The notes beneath the pieces were generated by a model. The model did not search any database. It saw only the letters and a list, made by a program, of their open reading frames with translations, and was not told the DNA's origin. A DNA stretch of 28,893 nucleotides, taken from contig NW_003116462.1 in NCBI RefSeq assembly GCF_000003605.2, positions 126,443 to 155,335 on the forward strand, given 5' to 3'. Shown piece after piece: positions 21,098 through 28,893 of the stretch. Position 1 is the stretch's first letter; the number at the start of each line of letters is the position of its first letter. Both the position numbers and the translations under genes were made by a program. This stretch comes from Saccoglossus kowalevskii (Eukaryota; Hemichordata; Enteropneusta; Harrimaniidae).

Positions 21098-21822
21098 AAG
21101 CAAGGCTGACTTTTGGCCACGATTTTGTCGTGGCAACTAGGAGACCCCGCACTGGCACGACGAGTTCACGCATTGTTTGCGCATTGTTTACGCACTTCCC
21201 GCAATGGCACGACGAGTTTGGGAATTCGGACGGTGTCGTGCCGACCTGGAGACGCCATATAAAAAGGGGCCTCCCCAACCCCTGGTCTTTTTTTGATTGA
21301 CTTTGTTTTAGACACGTTGTCTCTGTGATATAAGTTGTCTCTTCGCTGGCGGTATCTGGAATGGCGAGCAGTCACGGTGTCCAGGAAGCCCTATATATAC
21401 CCCTGCGCCGTGACTGCCGCGAGCGCCACTATCGCACAGTAGTCTCGTACTGCTCGTGAACTCGTCGTGAACTGTTCGTGAAGTGCGTGAACTAGTTAGT
21501 TGTGAACTGCTCGTGTCATCAATGCGTGAAGTACACGTGACCGTGTCAGTGGGAAGGCACCAATTCGTGAACATGTCGTGAACTACTCGTGAACTTGACG
21601 GGAGCTGTTCGTGAACCATTCGTGGCAGTCGTGCACTGCCAAGCACTGTTACGCATCGTCCCGGCGAGTTCACAAACAGTTTGCGCATAGTATATGACCC
21701 GGTCGTGACCAAACTTTTGAACATTTCAAAATTCTCGTCTCGATATGACACGCCGTCACGACGGCTTTACGCGCACTTCACGCCAGTCGTGCCACAGAAT
21801 CGTACAAGTGTCAGCCTTGCTT
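21098..21822. mobile_element. 725-bp inverted-repeat element with subterminal GTGAAC/GTTCAC repeats
   Basis: AAGCAAGGCTGAC at 21098-21110 is matched by its exact reverse complement at 21810-21822. Weaker pairing continues inward for about 35 bp (ACGATTTTGT against ACGATTCTGT, then TGGCAC). Inside are CACGACGAGTTCAC at 21156-21169 and its perfect inverse at 21456-21469, a TATAAAA at about 21259, and a TATATATA at about 21391-21398. GC is clearly higher than in the flanks. No clear target duplication is visible, so the superfamily is unknown and the element may be old. The 147-codon minus-strand frame at 21308-21751 has VHD(E/M)FT-type repeats that follow from the DNA repeat; I do not call it a gene. 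Confidence 0.65.
21456..21617 (-). promoter_or_regulatory. 11-bp-phased TGAACT array resembling DR5 retinoic-acid response elements
   Basis: GTGAA occurs at 21456, 21467, 21478, 21487, 21502, 21526, 21567, 21578, 21589 and 21611, with many intervals of exactly 11 or 22. On the minus strand TGAACT reads AGTTCA, a consensus nuclear-receptor half-site (RGKTCA). Two pairs are spaced by exactly five bases, giving perfect DR5 arrangements: 21457-21473 and 21579-21595. A third half-site, TGTTCA, at 21568-21573 extends the second to three in a row. DR5 is the classic RAR/RXR spacing. The motif match is direct; binding is inferred. Transposase subterminal repeats are the alternative explanation. Confidence 0.4.
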
Positions 21823-22970
21823 AACAGTCATAGAACATAAAACTTCTGGTCAGTTTATTTATTGTATAATTCTATGACAACAATTTTCTAGTGCAAACCA
21901 TACATATTTAATCAAATTATGCGATCATTTCATTTAGAATTAGGGCGTAACACAAAACGTGCGGTGTTATTAAACTGATTAAGTAACCTCATGACTTCAA
22001 CATAACTGTGAACATAACAAATTGTCGTATGCAAATCAGATTTGTGTAGTGATGATAAGGAACGCGTATCAAACTGTTCGGAGTTCGGTTTCAATTGAAG
22101 CGCAAAACTTTAAATGTGGAACGCACGTTATTATGTCTCAGTTACAACGGTGCCAGCCTAGCCAATCACTCCACCTTTCCTATACGCCGCGCCCTCTAAC
22201 GACGAATTTGTCAATAGCATCCGTCCAAAAAGAACTCAGTAAATGCGCTCACACAAAAGTAGTAGTATTGCGTAATTCCTAACATTGAATTATGCAAATT
22301 TTGACGCGCGTCGCAATGACTCACTGCCCTTAACTTACCACACGTTGCAAGCTGTACGGCGGGCATATAATATTATTATATTATATAATCACTCCCAGTA
22401 CATCTTGGCAGGATACATACGTCTTTTAATCATCTTAACAGCTAGGCCACTCAGTAGTTGATCTGCAAATTAAATTCAGTTATCCATAGCATATGTACTG
22501 AGACAGGATATACATATACTCCTCTATCATGTCATTCTTAAAATTAATTAAATATTCAGATGAATAAGTCACATCAAAATAAAGTATATGGAATGAACTG
22601 AATAGTGACATTTACATCACATTCAATGTCGTGAAGATATAGTATCGCTGATTTTAGTGATATGTGTCTGACACGTTTATAACTTGGAATGAAAATCAAA
22701 TCAGTGTGTTTTATTCGTCACGTGAGTGACTAGCATGGGAGAGCTATATTAGAGGATTGCGGTTTGTGGCCGTTTGCCATTGTACGTGCCTTTTTCGATA
22801 AGTCGTGCCTTCCAGTGAGCAGGGTTGCGTGACCATTCTCTTGGAATAGAAGTGCTAACATTCTGAGTCAAACAAAGTTAGAAGAACGCTAAAAATAATT
22901 TTCAAAGTAGTCTCCGGCTTCGCGATTACCATGGTGGCGACTGGAAATGACGAGTCGACATAGCTAGAGG
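21823..22970. other. Intergenic DNA with two octamer motifs
   Basis: Perfect ATGCAAAT (POU/Oct) octamers lie at 22029-22036 and 22292-22299, with a GCCAATCAC CCAAT-type site near 22160 between them and a CpG-rich patch at 22190-22205. The frame at 22022-22282 between the octamers has no recognisable character. A stretch near 22930 containing TGGTGGCGACTGG resembles an LTR-element primer-binding site, but no paired LTRs were found. Confidence 0.35.
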
Positions 22971-25100
22971 AGTCTGCATCTAACAACCACTATAGAAAGG
23001 AAAGTAGGCACAATTTTTCAGGAATTTGCAAACACATTTCAGTCAGTAGGCGTGATTGACAAGAAACAAATCGAAATGGAATCGGGAATTCGACTTGTTT
23101 TAGAACAAGGGCACCGACTGCTTACTTCCATAAGTAGATTGATTGATCCCCTGTGCTGGAAGGGAGACGTGCTGATTGGTGCATTTGCACTCGTTAGTTA
23201 CTGAATACTTCATTGTAGGAAAAATTCAACTGTCGCTTAGACGGGCATGAAGTGCCGAGAGAGACAAAAACAGTTTTTAAAGATGATTATATCTACGTAA
23301 AACCATTATACAATGAATATATAACCAGAAAACACGTGATGGGAAATGCCTTTAAAATTGGTAAGATCGTCAAATTCTAAGGAGACGTTATGTGTATTGA
23401 CAGCATTCACGGAACTGCAGTTGATAGCGAAGCAGATTGAACTGGGATTCGGTACATTTTAAGATCTGATTTAGAAAGAACCGATTATTAATCTAAATAT
23501 TCTATGTTCAAGACTTGAATACAATTTAATTAAAGTTGGAGTGATAGAATATAATACTTAATAGTTGCCTATATAGGACCTATCACCAGTTGTTGTGTAG
23601 TTCATGGGAAATGAAAAAAAAATGAAATTAAATTTGGAGAACACTTATAGAGTTTAATATACATGTAAATGTACGCATACATATGAGTGGTTGTAATAAT
23701 GAACTTCAGGTTTGATTTGGGTATATGACACTATGATCTAGAAGTTGAAGACATACTATATCTTCAGTGTGCCAATATGTCAGGATTTGTTGTCTGCATG
23801 TGACAAGGAATGGGAATGAAACTATAATTTATAGAACTTAAATGATGCTGTTGTTTCCTGCCTTGTGTTTTGACAGGACGTTGTTGCTCGGCGTTGAGCT
23901 TTTTGAGTATGTATGTTTTTTTTAATTTTTGTTGTTGAAAAATACAGCCATATTTTCAGGTACTATAATCTTAGGGAAAGGATGTAGGGCACATCTAGAC
24001 ACGTCACCACACTATGAAACATAGAAAGCACAAACACATTTTACTTGAATGCGCATTCAAAAATTCACAGCTCATTGTGTTTCAAGAAATGCAAAACTGT
24101 GTACAGGGAAACAAATATTGTAAGAGTCAGTTTAAAAGACATATAATCTTTTCATATGTATTTCAAATACTGAAACTGAAGAATCATTGAATTTGTCTGT
24201 GGTTTGGATTATGTGTTTAAGAAAGTAAGTGTGGCATACGGGCTTAATGTAGAAATACAGCATATCCAATTTCGTAGAAAGCTTTTAAATGACATAAAAG
24301 AAATAATATTAGATGATAATATGGATTTAAATGTCACACAGGGTCACAACAGTATATTGGCCTACAATGTGTTGACTGTGTGAAATCGTTTCCATCGATT
24401 GAAACCCTAGGAAGCGATGGATTGCCAATTGACTTTTATAAACATTATTGGTCACTGGTTAGACACTTTGGCATAACTTTTCAAATATGGATAATATGTT
24501 TGTACACAACTTGTTCAAGTTGTTAAATAAATAAACTACCGAGTAACCTGTGGAACATACGAATTATGTCGGGTCGGCTAAACAAACTTTTCTCTCTCTT
24601 GAAACTCGTTCAGGTCTGACAGTTAATAAAACAAATGTGAAAGCAAATCAGGCATAATCCATTGCCTAACAAACTACTCCAATAAAGATTCATTGAATTT
24701 ATGCGCTAGCAAATAAACTCAATAATGCTAGTTCCCTAGTTTATTTAAATTCTGGACGATGCGTGACTTGACCCTGTTGGATAGAATTTGGCTTTGCGTA
24801 TTTCCGCACCTTCTGTGTTCCTATTATGACTAATCACCCTCTTCTGGCATCTTTAAAGAAATGTTTTATAAATATAAAATATTTTTTGTGATGAGTTCCT
24901 GATAAAGCTTTTATTATGTATTGATTGCCATTAATGGACTCGGCATGCCATATTTGTTTGCAAAATACAAGGTACAATGTATGAATTCTTTTCGTTTCGA
25001 CGTCTTTTAGTAGGGATATCCCTCATTCATGGAAATCTTTCTTAAAAAATAAGTTTGAAAAAGAACATTATTTGAAGCGGTGTTAATTTATATGATTTAT
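22971..25100 (+). pseudogene. Decayed non-LTR retrotransposon (LINE, L1/Tx1-like) fragments
   Basis: The reading is broken by stops and frame changes but carries two recognisable reverse-transcriptase pieces in order. The block at 24365-24523 includes CVDCVKSFPS then GSDGLPIDFYKHYW, the N-terminal RT motif of LINEs (usually NKSPGxDGLxxEFYKxFW). The block at 24598-24657 includes RSGLTVNKTN, the downstream SGLxxNxxKT motif. The catalytic FADD segment that should lie between them is absent, so the copy is internally deleted. Upstream open stretches at about 22972-23204 and 23220-23377 may be remains of the first ORF or endonuclease, but I cannot confirm this. The copy is dead. Confidence 0.55.
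24365..24526 (+). pseudogene. LINE reverse-transcriptase fragment, N-terminal motif
   Basis: This open frame contains VKSFPSIETLGSDGLPIDF followed by YKHYW and ends at TAA (24524-24526). The family normally has Lys-Ser-Pro-Gly before the Asp-Gly; here LGSDG keeps the Gly and Asp-Gly but has lost the Pro. Continuation past HYW is poor compared with the family, consistent with decay. Polarity is plus strand. Confidence 0.6.
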
Positions 25101-25453
25101 ATGCTTGCATTCAGCTACAGGATATCATTAACACGCCTTTCTAGGTGTGTGGGTATAATCCAAATTCAATCCAAACAAAGAGGAAACATTTTTTTTCAAA
25201 ATTTAGTGAAAAGTATTTATTAATACACCATTGTACAAATAAATGTATGTAAGTAAGACATGATATTTATCTCTTTATTTAGATGATCAAGACATAACAA
25301 ACTCAGAGATTTTCAATGGTGTTGCTCCTGAATAACATACTTTTTAATCTAAGTCCGTCAATAATTGCCTTCCCTGGCTACACCCTGGCTAGTGCTGTTG
25401 AAGATGAAACAATTTTACATTGTGAAGTCGTCGATAGATTTTGGTACTATTCT
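25101..25453. other. Intergenic DNA, possibly the LINE 3' end
   Basis: I see nothing recognisable beyond AT-rich sequence, a short wobble hairpin (ACACGCC with GGTGTGT, near 25130-25151) and the frame at 25316-25507, which lacks domain features. The LINE may extend into the first part, but its end is not visible. Confidence 0.4.
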
Positions 25454-25622
25454 ACAATAAATACCATGGTACACGGATCTGCAACTTTTGTTGACAACAA
25501 ATGTTGATCCGTGTTTCATGCAATGTTGCAAGTGCCATCAACAACCAGTAACTTGTTGCAACAATAGAACAATTCCTTTTTGTTGACAACAATTTGGCCG
25601 GTGTACCATGATCACAATAAAT
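25454..25622. mobile_element. 151-bp palindromic MITE with 9-bp target duplication
   Basis: ACAATAAAT occurs at 25454-25462 and again at 25614-25622, flanking a 151-bp element. Its ends are inverted: CATGGTACAC at 25465-25474 and GTGTACCATG at 25601-25610, with a matching GG/CC just inside. The interior is unusually symmetrical: the 13-base palindrome TTGTTGACAACAA occurs twice (25488-25500 and 25580-25592) and TTGTTGCAACAA once (25553-25564). There is no coding capacity. The 9-bp duplication suggests mobilisation by a Mutator-like or related transposase. Confidence 0.7.
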
Positions 25623-25768
25623 GACAGCCGCACCTTAGCTCTCGGGCCCCTCTTTGCTGAACACACTCTGATTAGTGATATGTTATTGCCAATATCTATA
25701 CAGACAGTAGTTTTATGTATATGTAAATTTATATTTGTGAGGAATGACACCTAAATTGGGCCTAGTCG

Positions 25769-26222
25769 TAAGATAGAGCATAAACTACTGAGGTACATCA
25801 TATACTACTAAGATAGAGCATAAACTACTGAGGTACATCATATACTACTAAGATAGAGCATAAACTACTGAGGTACATCATATACTACTAAGATAGAGCA
25901 TAAACTACTGAGGTACATCATATACTACTGAGATACAACATAAACTACTGAGGTACATCATATACTACTAAGATAGAGCATAAACTACTGAGGTACATCA
26001 TATACTACTGAGATACAGCATAAACTACTGAGGTACATCATATACTACTAAGATAGAGCATAAACTACTGAGGTACATCATATACTACTGAGATACAGCA
26101 TAAACTACTGAGGTACATCATATACTACTAAGATACAGCATAAATTACTGAGGTACATCATATACTACTAAGATACAGCATAAACTACTGAGGTACATCA
26201 TATACTACTACAGCATAAACTA
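25769..26222. repeat. Second 40-bp minisatellite, about 11 copies
   Basis: The unit is TAAGATAGAGCATAAACTAC plus TGAGGTACATCATATACTAC. The two 20-base halves agree at 15 of 20 positions, so the unit is a dimer of an older 20-bp repeat. Some units carry an intermediate first half (TGAGATACAGCATAAACTAC). Copies are otherwise nearly identical, so homogenisation is recent. It shares only its period with the array at 15957-19198; the sequences are unrelated. Confidence 0.95.
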
Positions 26223-26769
26223 ATGGGTATTATCGAATCACCATTTTGCATTTATTCTATTAATTGTTTGTATTATACTGATGACACCAAGAAAGTAACA
26301 CCGATGCATTGAACAACAGATAAGGTAACAAAGGTATTCCTAACAAATAATTAAAGACCGGTCAACCCATATTGAACAAAAGCACACTTTGTCACGCCTC
26401 ACACATATATGTCGCACAAAGTGAGCTTCCGTTGGTGGTGAGGTCATTATTGTTATTATTTATTATTTAACAGTCACTGACCTTGAATATGCATAATTTA
26501 AAACGTCTTTCTGGATATTCATTTTCACAATCTCATAATAACAAATATTTCGGTTACCCGAGCGAACGGCACACTGGTTTTGGTGGCTGTACATACACCA
26601 TGACAGTGTGTGGAGGCATAGTGTCTCCAGACACAGGGGCTTGTCAACTAACCGCAAATCACCTAACGCGAGCACAAAGTGCGAGAAGGGAAGAAAGTCC
26701 TAAGCCCCGATGACGTCACAGCTAAATATTATCTGTATTTTAGGCAGTGATTAGGGGATCTTAAGACAA
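26223..26769. other. Intergenic DNA with small hairpin and CRE
   Basis: GCACACTTTGT near 26382 and ACAAAGTGAGC near 26416 form an imperfect hairpin, and ACAAAGTG recurs near 26675. A perfect TGACGTCA lies at 26711-26718. The frame at 26483-26713 becomes GC-richer toward its end but shows no recognisable domain, and the minus strand is open too. I do not call a gene. Confidence 0.4.
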
Positions 26770-27538
26770 TGGTTGAAAAAAATGAGTAATTATTACGCAA
26801 GTTATGCAATTCTTAGGCATATATTTCAACCCCAAACTAAATAGGTCTGTTTATTGTTCCAGGGTACATATGTGCCAAGTTTCATTAAGATGTGATGATT
26901 AATTCTTAAAAAATCGAAGGAAAGTAAGTAAGTAAATTATTATGTAAAGTGCTTGAGATATTGATTTAAAAGCTAAAAACTGACTAATTATTATGCAAAT
27001 CGGGTAATTAATATGCAGGGTTTTAATATAACCGACCATCAATGTACCAAATTTCATTAAAATATGATTAGAATTTGAGATATCGATGGAAAAACCGAAA
27101 AAGTATTAATTAGTATGCAAATTAGGTAATTAATATGCACAGATTTAAACCAAAACTAAAGAAGTCTGTGCATTGTCCAAAGCATCCATGTACCAAGTTT
27201 CATTGAAATGTGATTAGTACTTTATATATCAGTGGAAATTATCTAATCATTATACATATTGGGTGATTTACTAGTATATGTACAGATTTTTAATCAAAAC
27301 TAATTAGATCTGTGCATAGTCGACAAGCATTTATGTACCAAATTCCATCAAAATCCAGTTCGTGGTCCATTAGATATCAGTGGAACGGTCAAGGAACAAG
27401 TATCAAGTATCATGCAAATTAGGTAATTAATATGTATCAAGTTTCATATATCAGTGGAACAATCGGACACACACACATAAATACACATTAACTGCAAAAG
27501 CCTCCCATTGTTTGCTTTGCACATGGGAGTAAAAAAAA
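26770..27538 (+). mobile_element. Transposable element of ~145-bp internal repeats with terminal hairpin and A-run
   Basis: At least four diverged copies carry two anchors. One is ATGCAAATTAGGTAATTAAT (clear near 26993, 27115 and 27412; altered near 27243). The other is TGTACCAAGTTTCATTGAAA (near 26871, 27043, 27189 and 27334; shortened near 27433). Spacing is about 125-170 bp. After the last copy come GGACACACACAC, then the hairpin CTCCCAT (27502-27508) with ATGGGAG (27523-27529), then an A-run (27531-27538). From memory, a CCAAGTTTCAT phrase leading to a GGACA-type tract and hairpin tail is common in dispersed repeats of marine invertebrates. Class and mechanism are not determined. The hairpin and A-run fix the orientation as plus. 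Confidence 0.6.
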
Positions 27539-28449
27539 CTCGCCTGAGAACAGAGATACATTTGATTATGTAAAATGTAACCCCGAACTGTGAAATTTAA
27601 TGAGAAGTCGCCTATGAGGAAATACAAGTCATGTCGGTCTTTCGTCGATCGCTTTTCGCAAATGATAGTACTACTCATTACAAAAAACAAAACAAACTCA
27701 TAAACTCGGTACTCGCGCTCTATGAACACACTCTCACTTCGTTTATCGCATTTGCTTGCATAAATCACCCGACCGAGAGGGCTTTGGCGTTCAGAGCAGA
27801 CGACGATGTCCTCTCAAAATTGTTTGATTTTGATACTGAATTCCGTTGTTACTGGTATTAAACCATTTTATTCGATGGCGATTTCAATATCAACAACTTG
27901 TTACCTCACAATTTCTCATTTAAAAAAAATAGCTTCTCCCTTGCTTGTTTCCTGAAACAACACTGTATTAATATCCATTGTATGGGGGTTTTGATGCTCA
28001 ATAGTGAGATACATTATCGCGAACAATCTGCAGCAATGACGTCATGAAATTCACTGGTAATGATGAAGATATAATACTGAATAAGGAATAAGGCAATACA
28101 CGTCACTGCCTAAATTGCTAAAAATGACAATAGCTTCGAGGTTAGATATCCATTTAATAGAGACATTGTATAACAGAACATTTTCTGGCAATTAAATGAC
28201 AATTTAGATTAGAAAAAGCAATATGTAATCTCGTAGAACGAAGTGGAAAATTTTCGCAAAACATACTTTTCCTATTAATCGCGCCCTATAGGGACGAGTC
28301 GCTTATATGACGTAACTGGGTAATATGAAGGCCGTTCGCGGCGTCGATATCGTTCTGATCTGTCGTGGTCTATCATGATTAAAGATTATGCGTTTGAGGG
28401 ATGTTTCTATAGTACAAATGACGAACGGCTGCACATTTAAATACATATG
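27539..28449. other. Intergenic DNA, no gene seen
   Basis: The frame at 27631-27861 (plus) ends in a fairly protein-like RADDDVLSKLFDFDTEFRC segment, but an opposing frame overlaps its start and no splice sites or domain support it. A perfect TGACGTCA lies at 28037-28044. Confidence 0.45.
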
Positions 28450-28893
28450 CTTCAGTTTGACGTCACAGAATCGCTCTATTACTAGAGGGCGCGATTTAAA
28501 GTATGTAATATAAAGTGGCATTGTGGTATGGCGGGACTTAAGGTAACATAAGAACAGATCAAGAAATTCTCTGCGTGTTTCTAATGGAATCGAATTGAGT
28601 CCAATATCACGGGGGAAATCTTCTCTCTGGGTTCTCCACACGTGTCAGGGGGGGAATCTCGTCTCGTCTCTCTATCGCGTCCCCTTGAGGTACGGGATCG
28701 GGTAAGTCACTTAAGCTTTACAGTCAAATAGACGCACACAACGAAATACGTTTCAACTCTCGTCTTAGTCAGTCAGTCGAGCACTCCATAAGACACAGCG
28801 CCCTGGGGAAACGTCCCCAAGACTATCGCAAGGCTGGCCCAAGACTCTGTCCCAAGACTCTCCAGGACTGCGTCTCTTCTGGTGTACTCGCCA
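28450..28893. other. CpG-rich edge, possible flank of a neighbouring gene
   Basis: CpG and GC rise toward the window end. A perfect TGACGTCA sits at 28458-28465, followed by CTAGAGGGCGCG (28483-28494), which resembles part of a CTCF core. GGGTAAGT near 28699-28706 is a consensus-like splice donor, and GGGGAAACGTCCCC at 28805-28818 is an inverted repeat. CCCAAGACT occurs three times at 28816, 28838 and 28851. This could be a first exon and promoter running off the window, but no long frame proves it. The minus-strand frame at 28303-28641 is probably chance. Confidence 0.35.

Noticed and set aside
21308-21751. 147-codon minus-strand frame, the longest in the window
   Set aside because: Its VHD(E/M)FT repeats are the translation of the GTGAAC array inside an inverted-repeat element. 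No domain and no conserved context.
22660-22950. Possible LTR followed by a TGGTGGCGACTGG primer-binding-like site
   Set aside because: No second LTR, no TG...CA pair I could match, and no gag/pol in phase downstream; the recognisable downstream pieces are LINE-type.
28303-28641. 112-codon minus-strand frame
   Set aside because: Composition and residues look random, no splice or promoter support, and it spans a CRE and CTCF-like words that fit non-coding DNA better.

Overview
This window looks like a mostly non-coding, AT-rich piece of a metazoan nuclear genome, most likely a marine invertebrate. There are no bacterial-style gene clusters, no operons, and no tRNA or rRNA genes that I could recognise. 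What it does hold is long intergenic DNA, minisatellites, several small inverted-repeat DNA transposons, decayed L1/Tx1-type LINE fragments, GT-AG exon candidates, and a 50-base N run that marks a scaffold gap. The repeat style (TTAA-flanked elements with AGGGG ends, and GGGG/CCCC-rich tandem-derived repeats) recalls amphioxus, hemichordate, cnidarian and mollusc genomes from memory. I cannot name the species.

Layout. 1-7.9 kb: intergenic, with a GAT microsatellite (1725-1769), a 21-bp minisatellite (1808-2055) and a 7-bp microsatellite (6638-6679). 7.97-9.67 kb: the best gene candidate. A nested palindrome with a CACGTG core is followed by a CpG-rich, promoter-like stretch with two perfect TGACGTCA sites and a TATA-like box, then a coding-like exon (8639-8915), then a phase-compatible second exon (9371-9654) with AATAAA just after its stop. 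11.9-12.8 kb: a three-copy repeat of about 56 bp carrying inverted CCAAT boxes, and a decayed G-rich dispersed repeat. 14.2-15.85 kb: a 1652-bp transposon with inverted ends of about 230 bp, a perfect 9-bp target duplication, a second G-rich repeat inside it and a small spliced reading frame on the minus strand. 15.96-19.2 kb: a large 40-bp minisatellite interrupted by the gap, with identical 507-bp sequence on both sides of the gap.

20.2-21.8 kb: a 154-bp TTAA-flanked MITE and a 725-bp inverted-repeat element whose centre is an 11-bp-phased array of TGAACT motifs, which read on the minus strand as DR5 nuclear-receptor half-sites. 23-25.1 kb: LINE reverse-transcriptase remnants. 25.46-26.22 kb: a 151-bp MITE with a 9-bp target duplication and a second, unrelated 40-bp minisatellite. 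26.77-27.54 kb: an element made of repeats of roughly 145 bp with octamer motifs, a terminal hairpin and a short A-run. 28.5-28.9 kb: a more CpG-rich edge that may lead into a neighbouring gene.

Outside the 8.6-9.7 kb candidate I see no convincing host gene. The main themes are mobile elements and tandem arrays, several of which carry recognisable transcription-factor motifs, plus nine perfect palindromic CRE sites, far more than base composition predicts. All calls come from reading the sequence by eye. No alignment, search or expression data was available.
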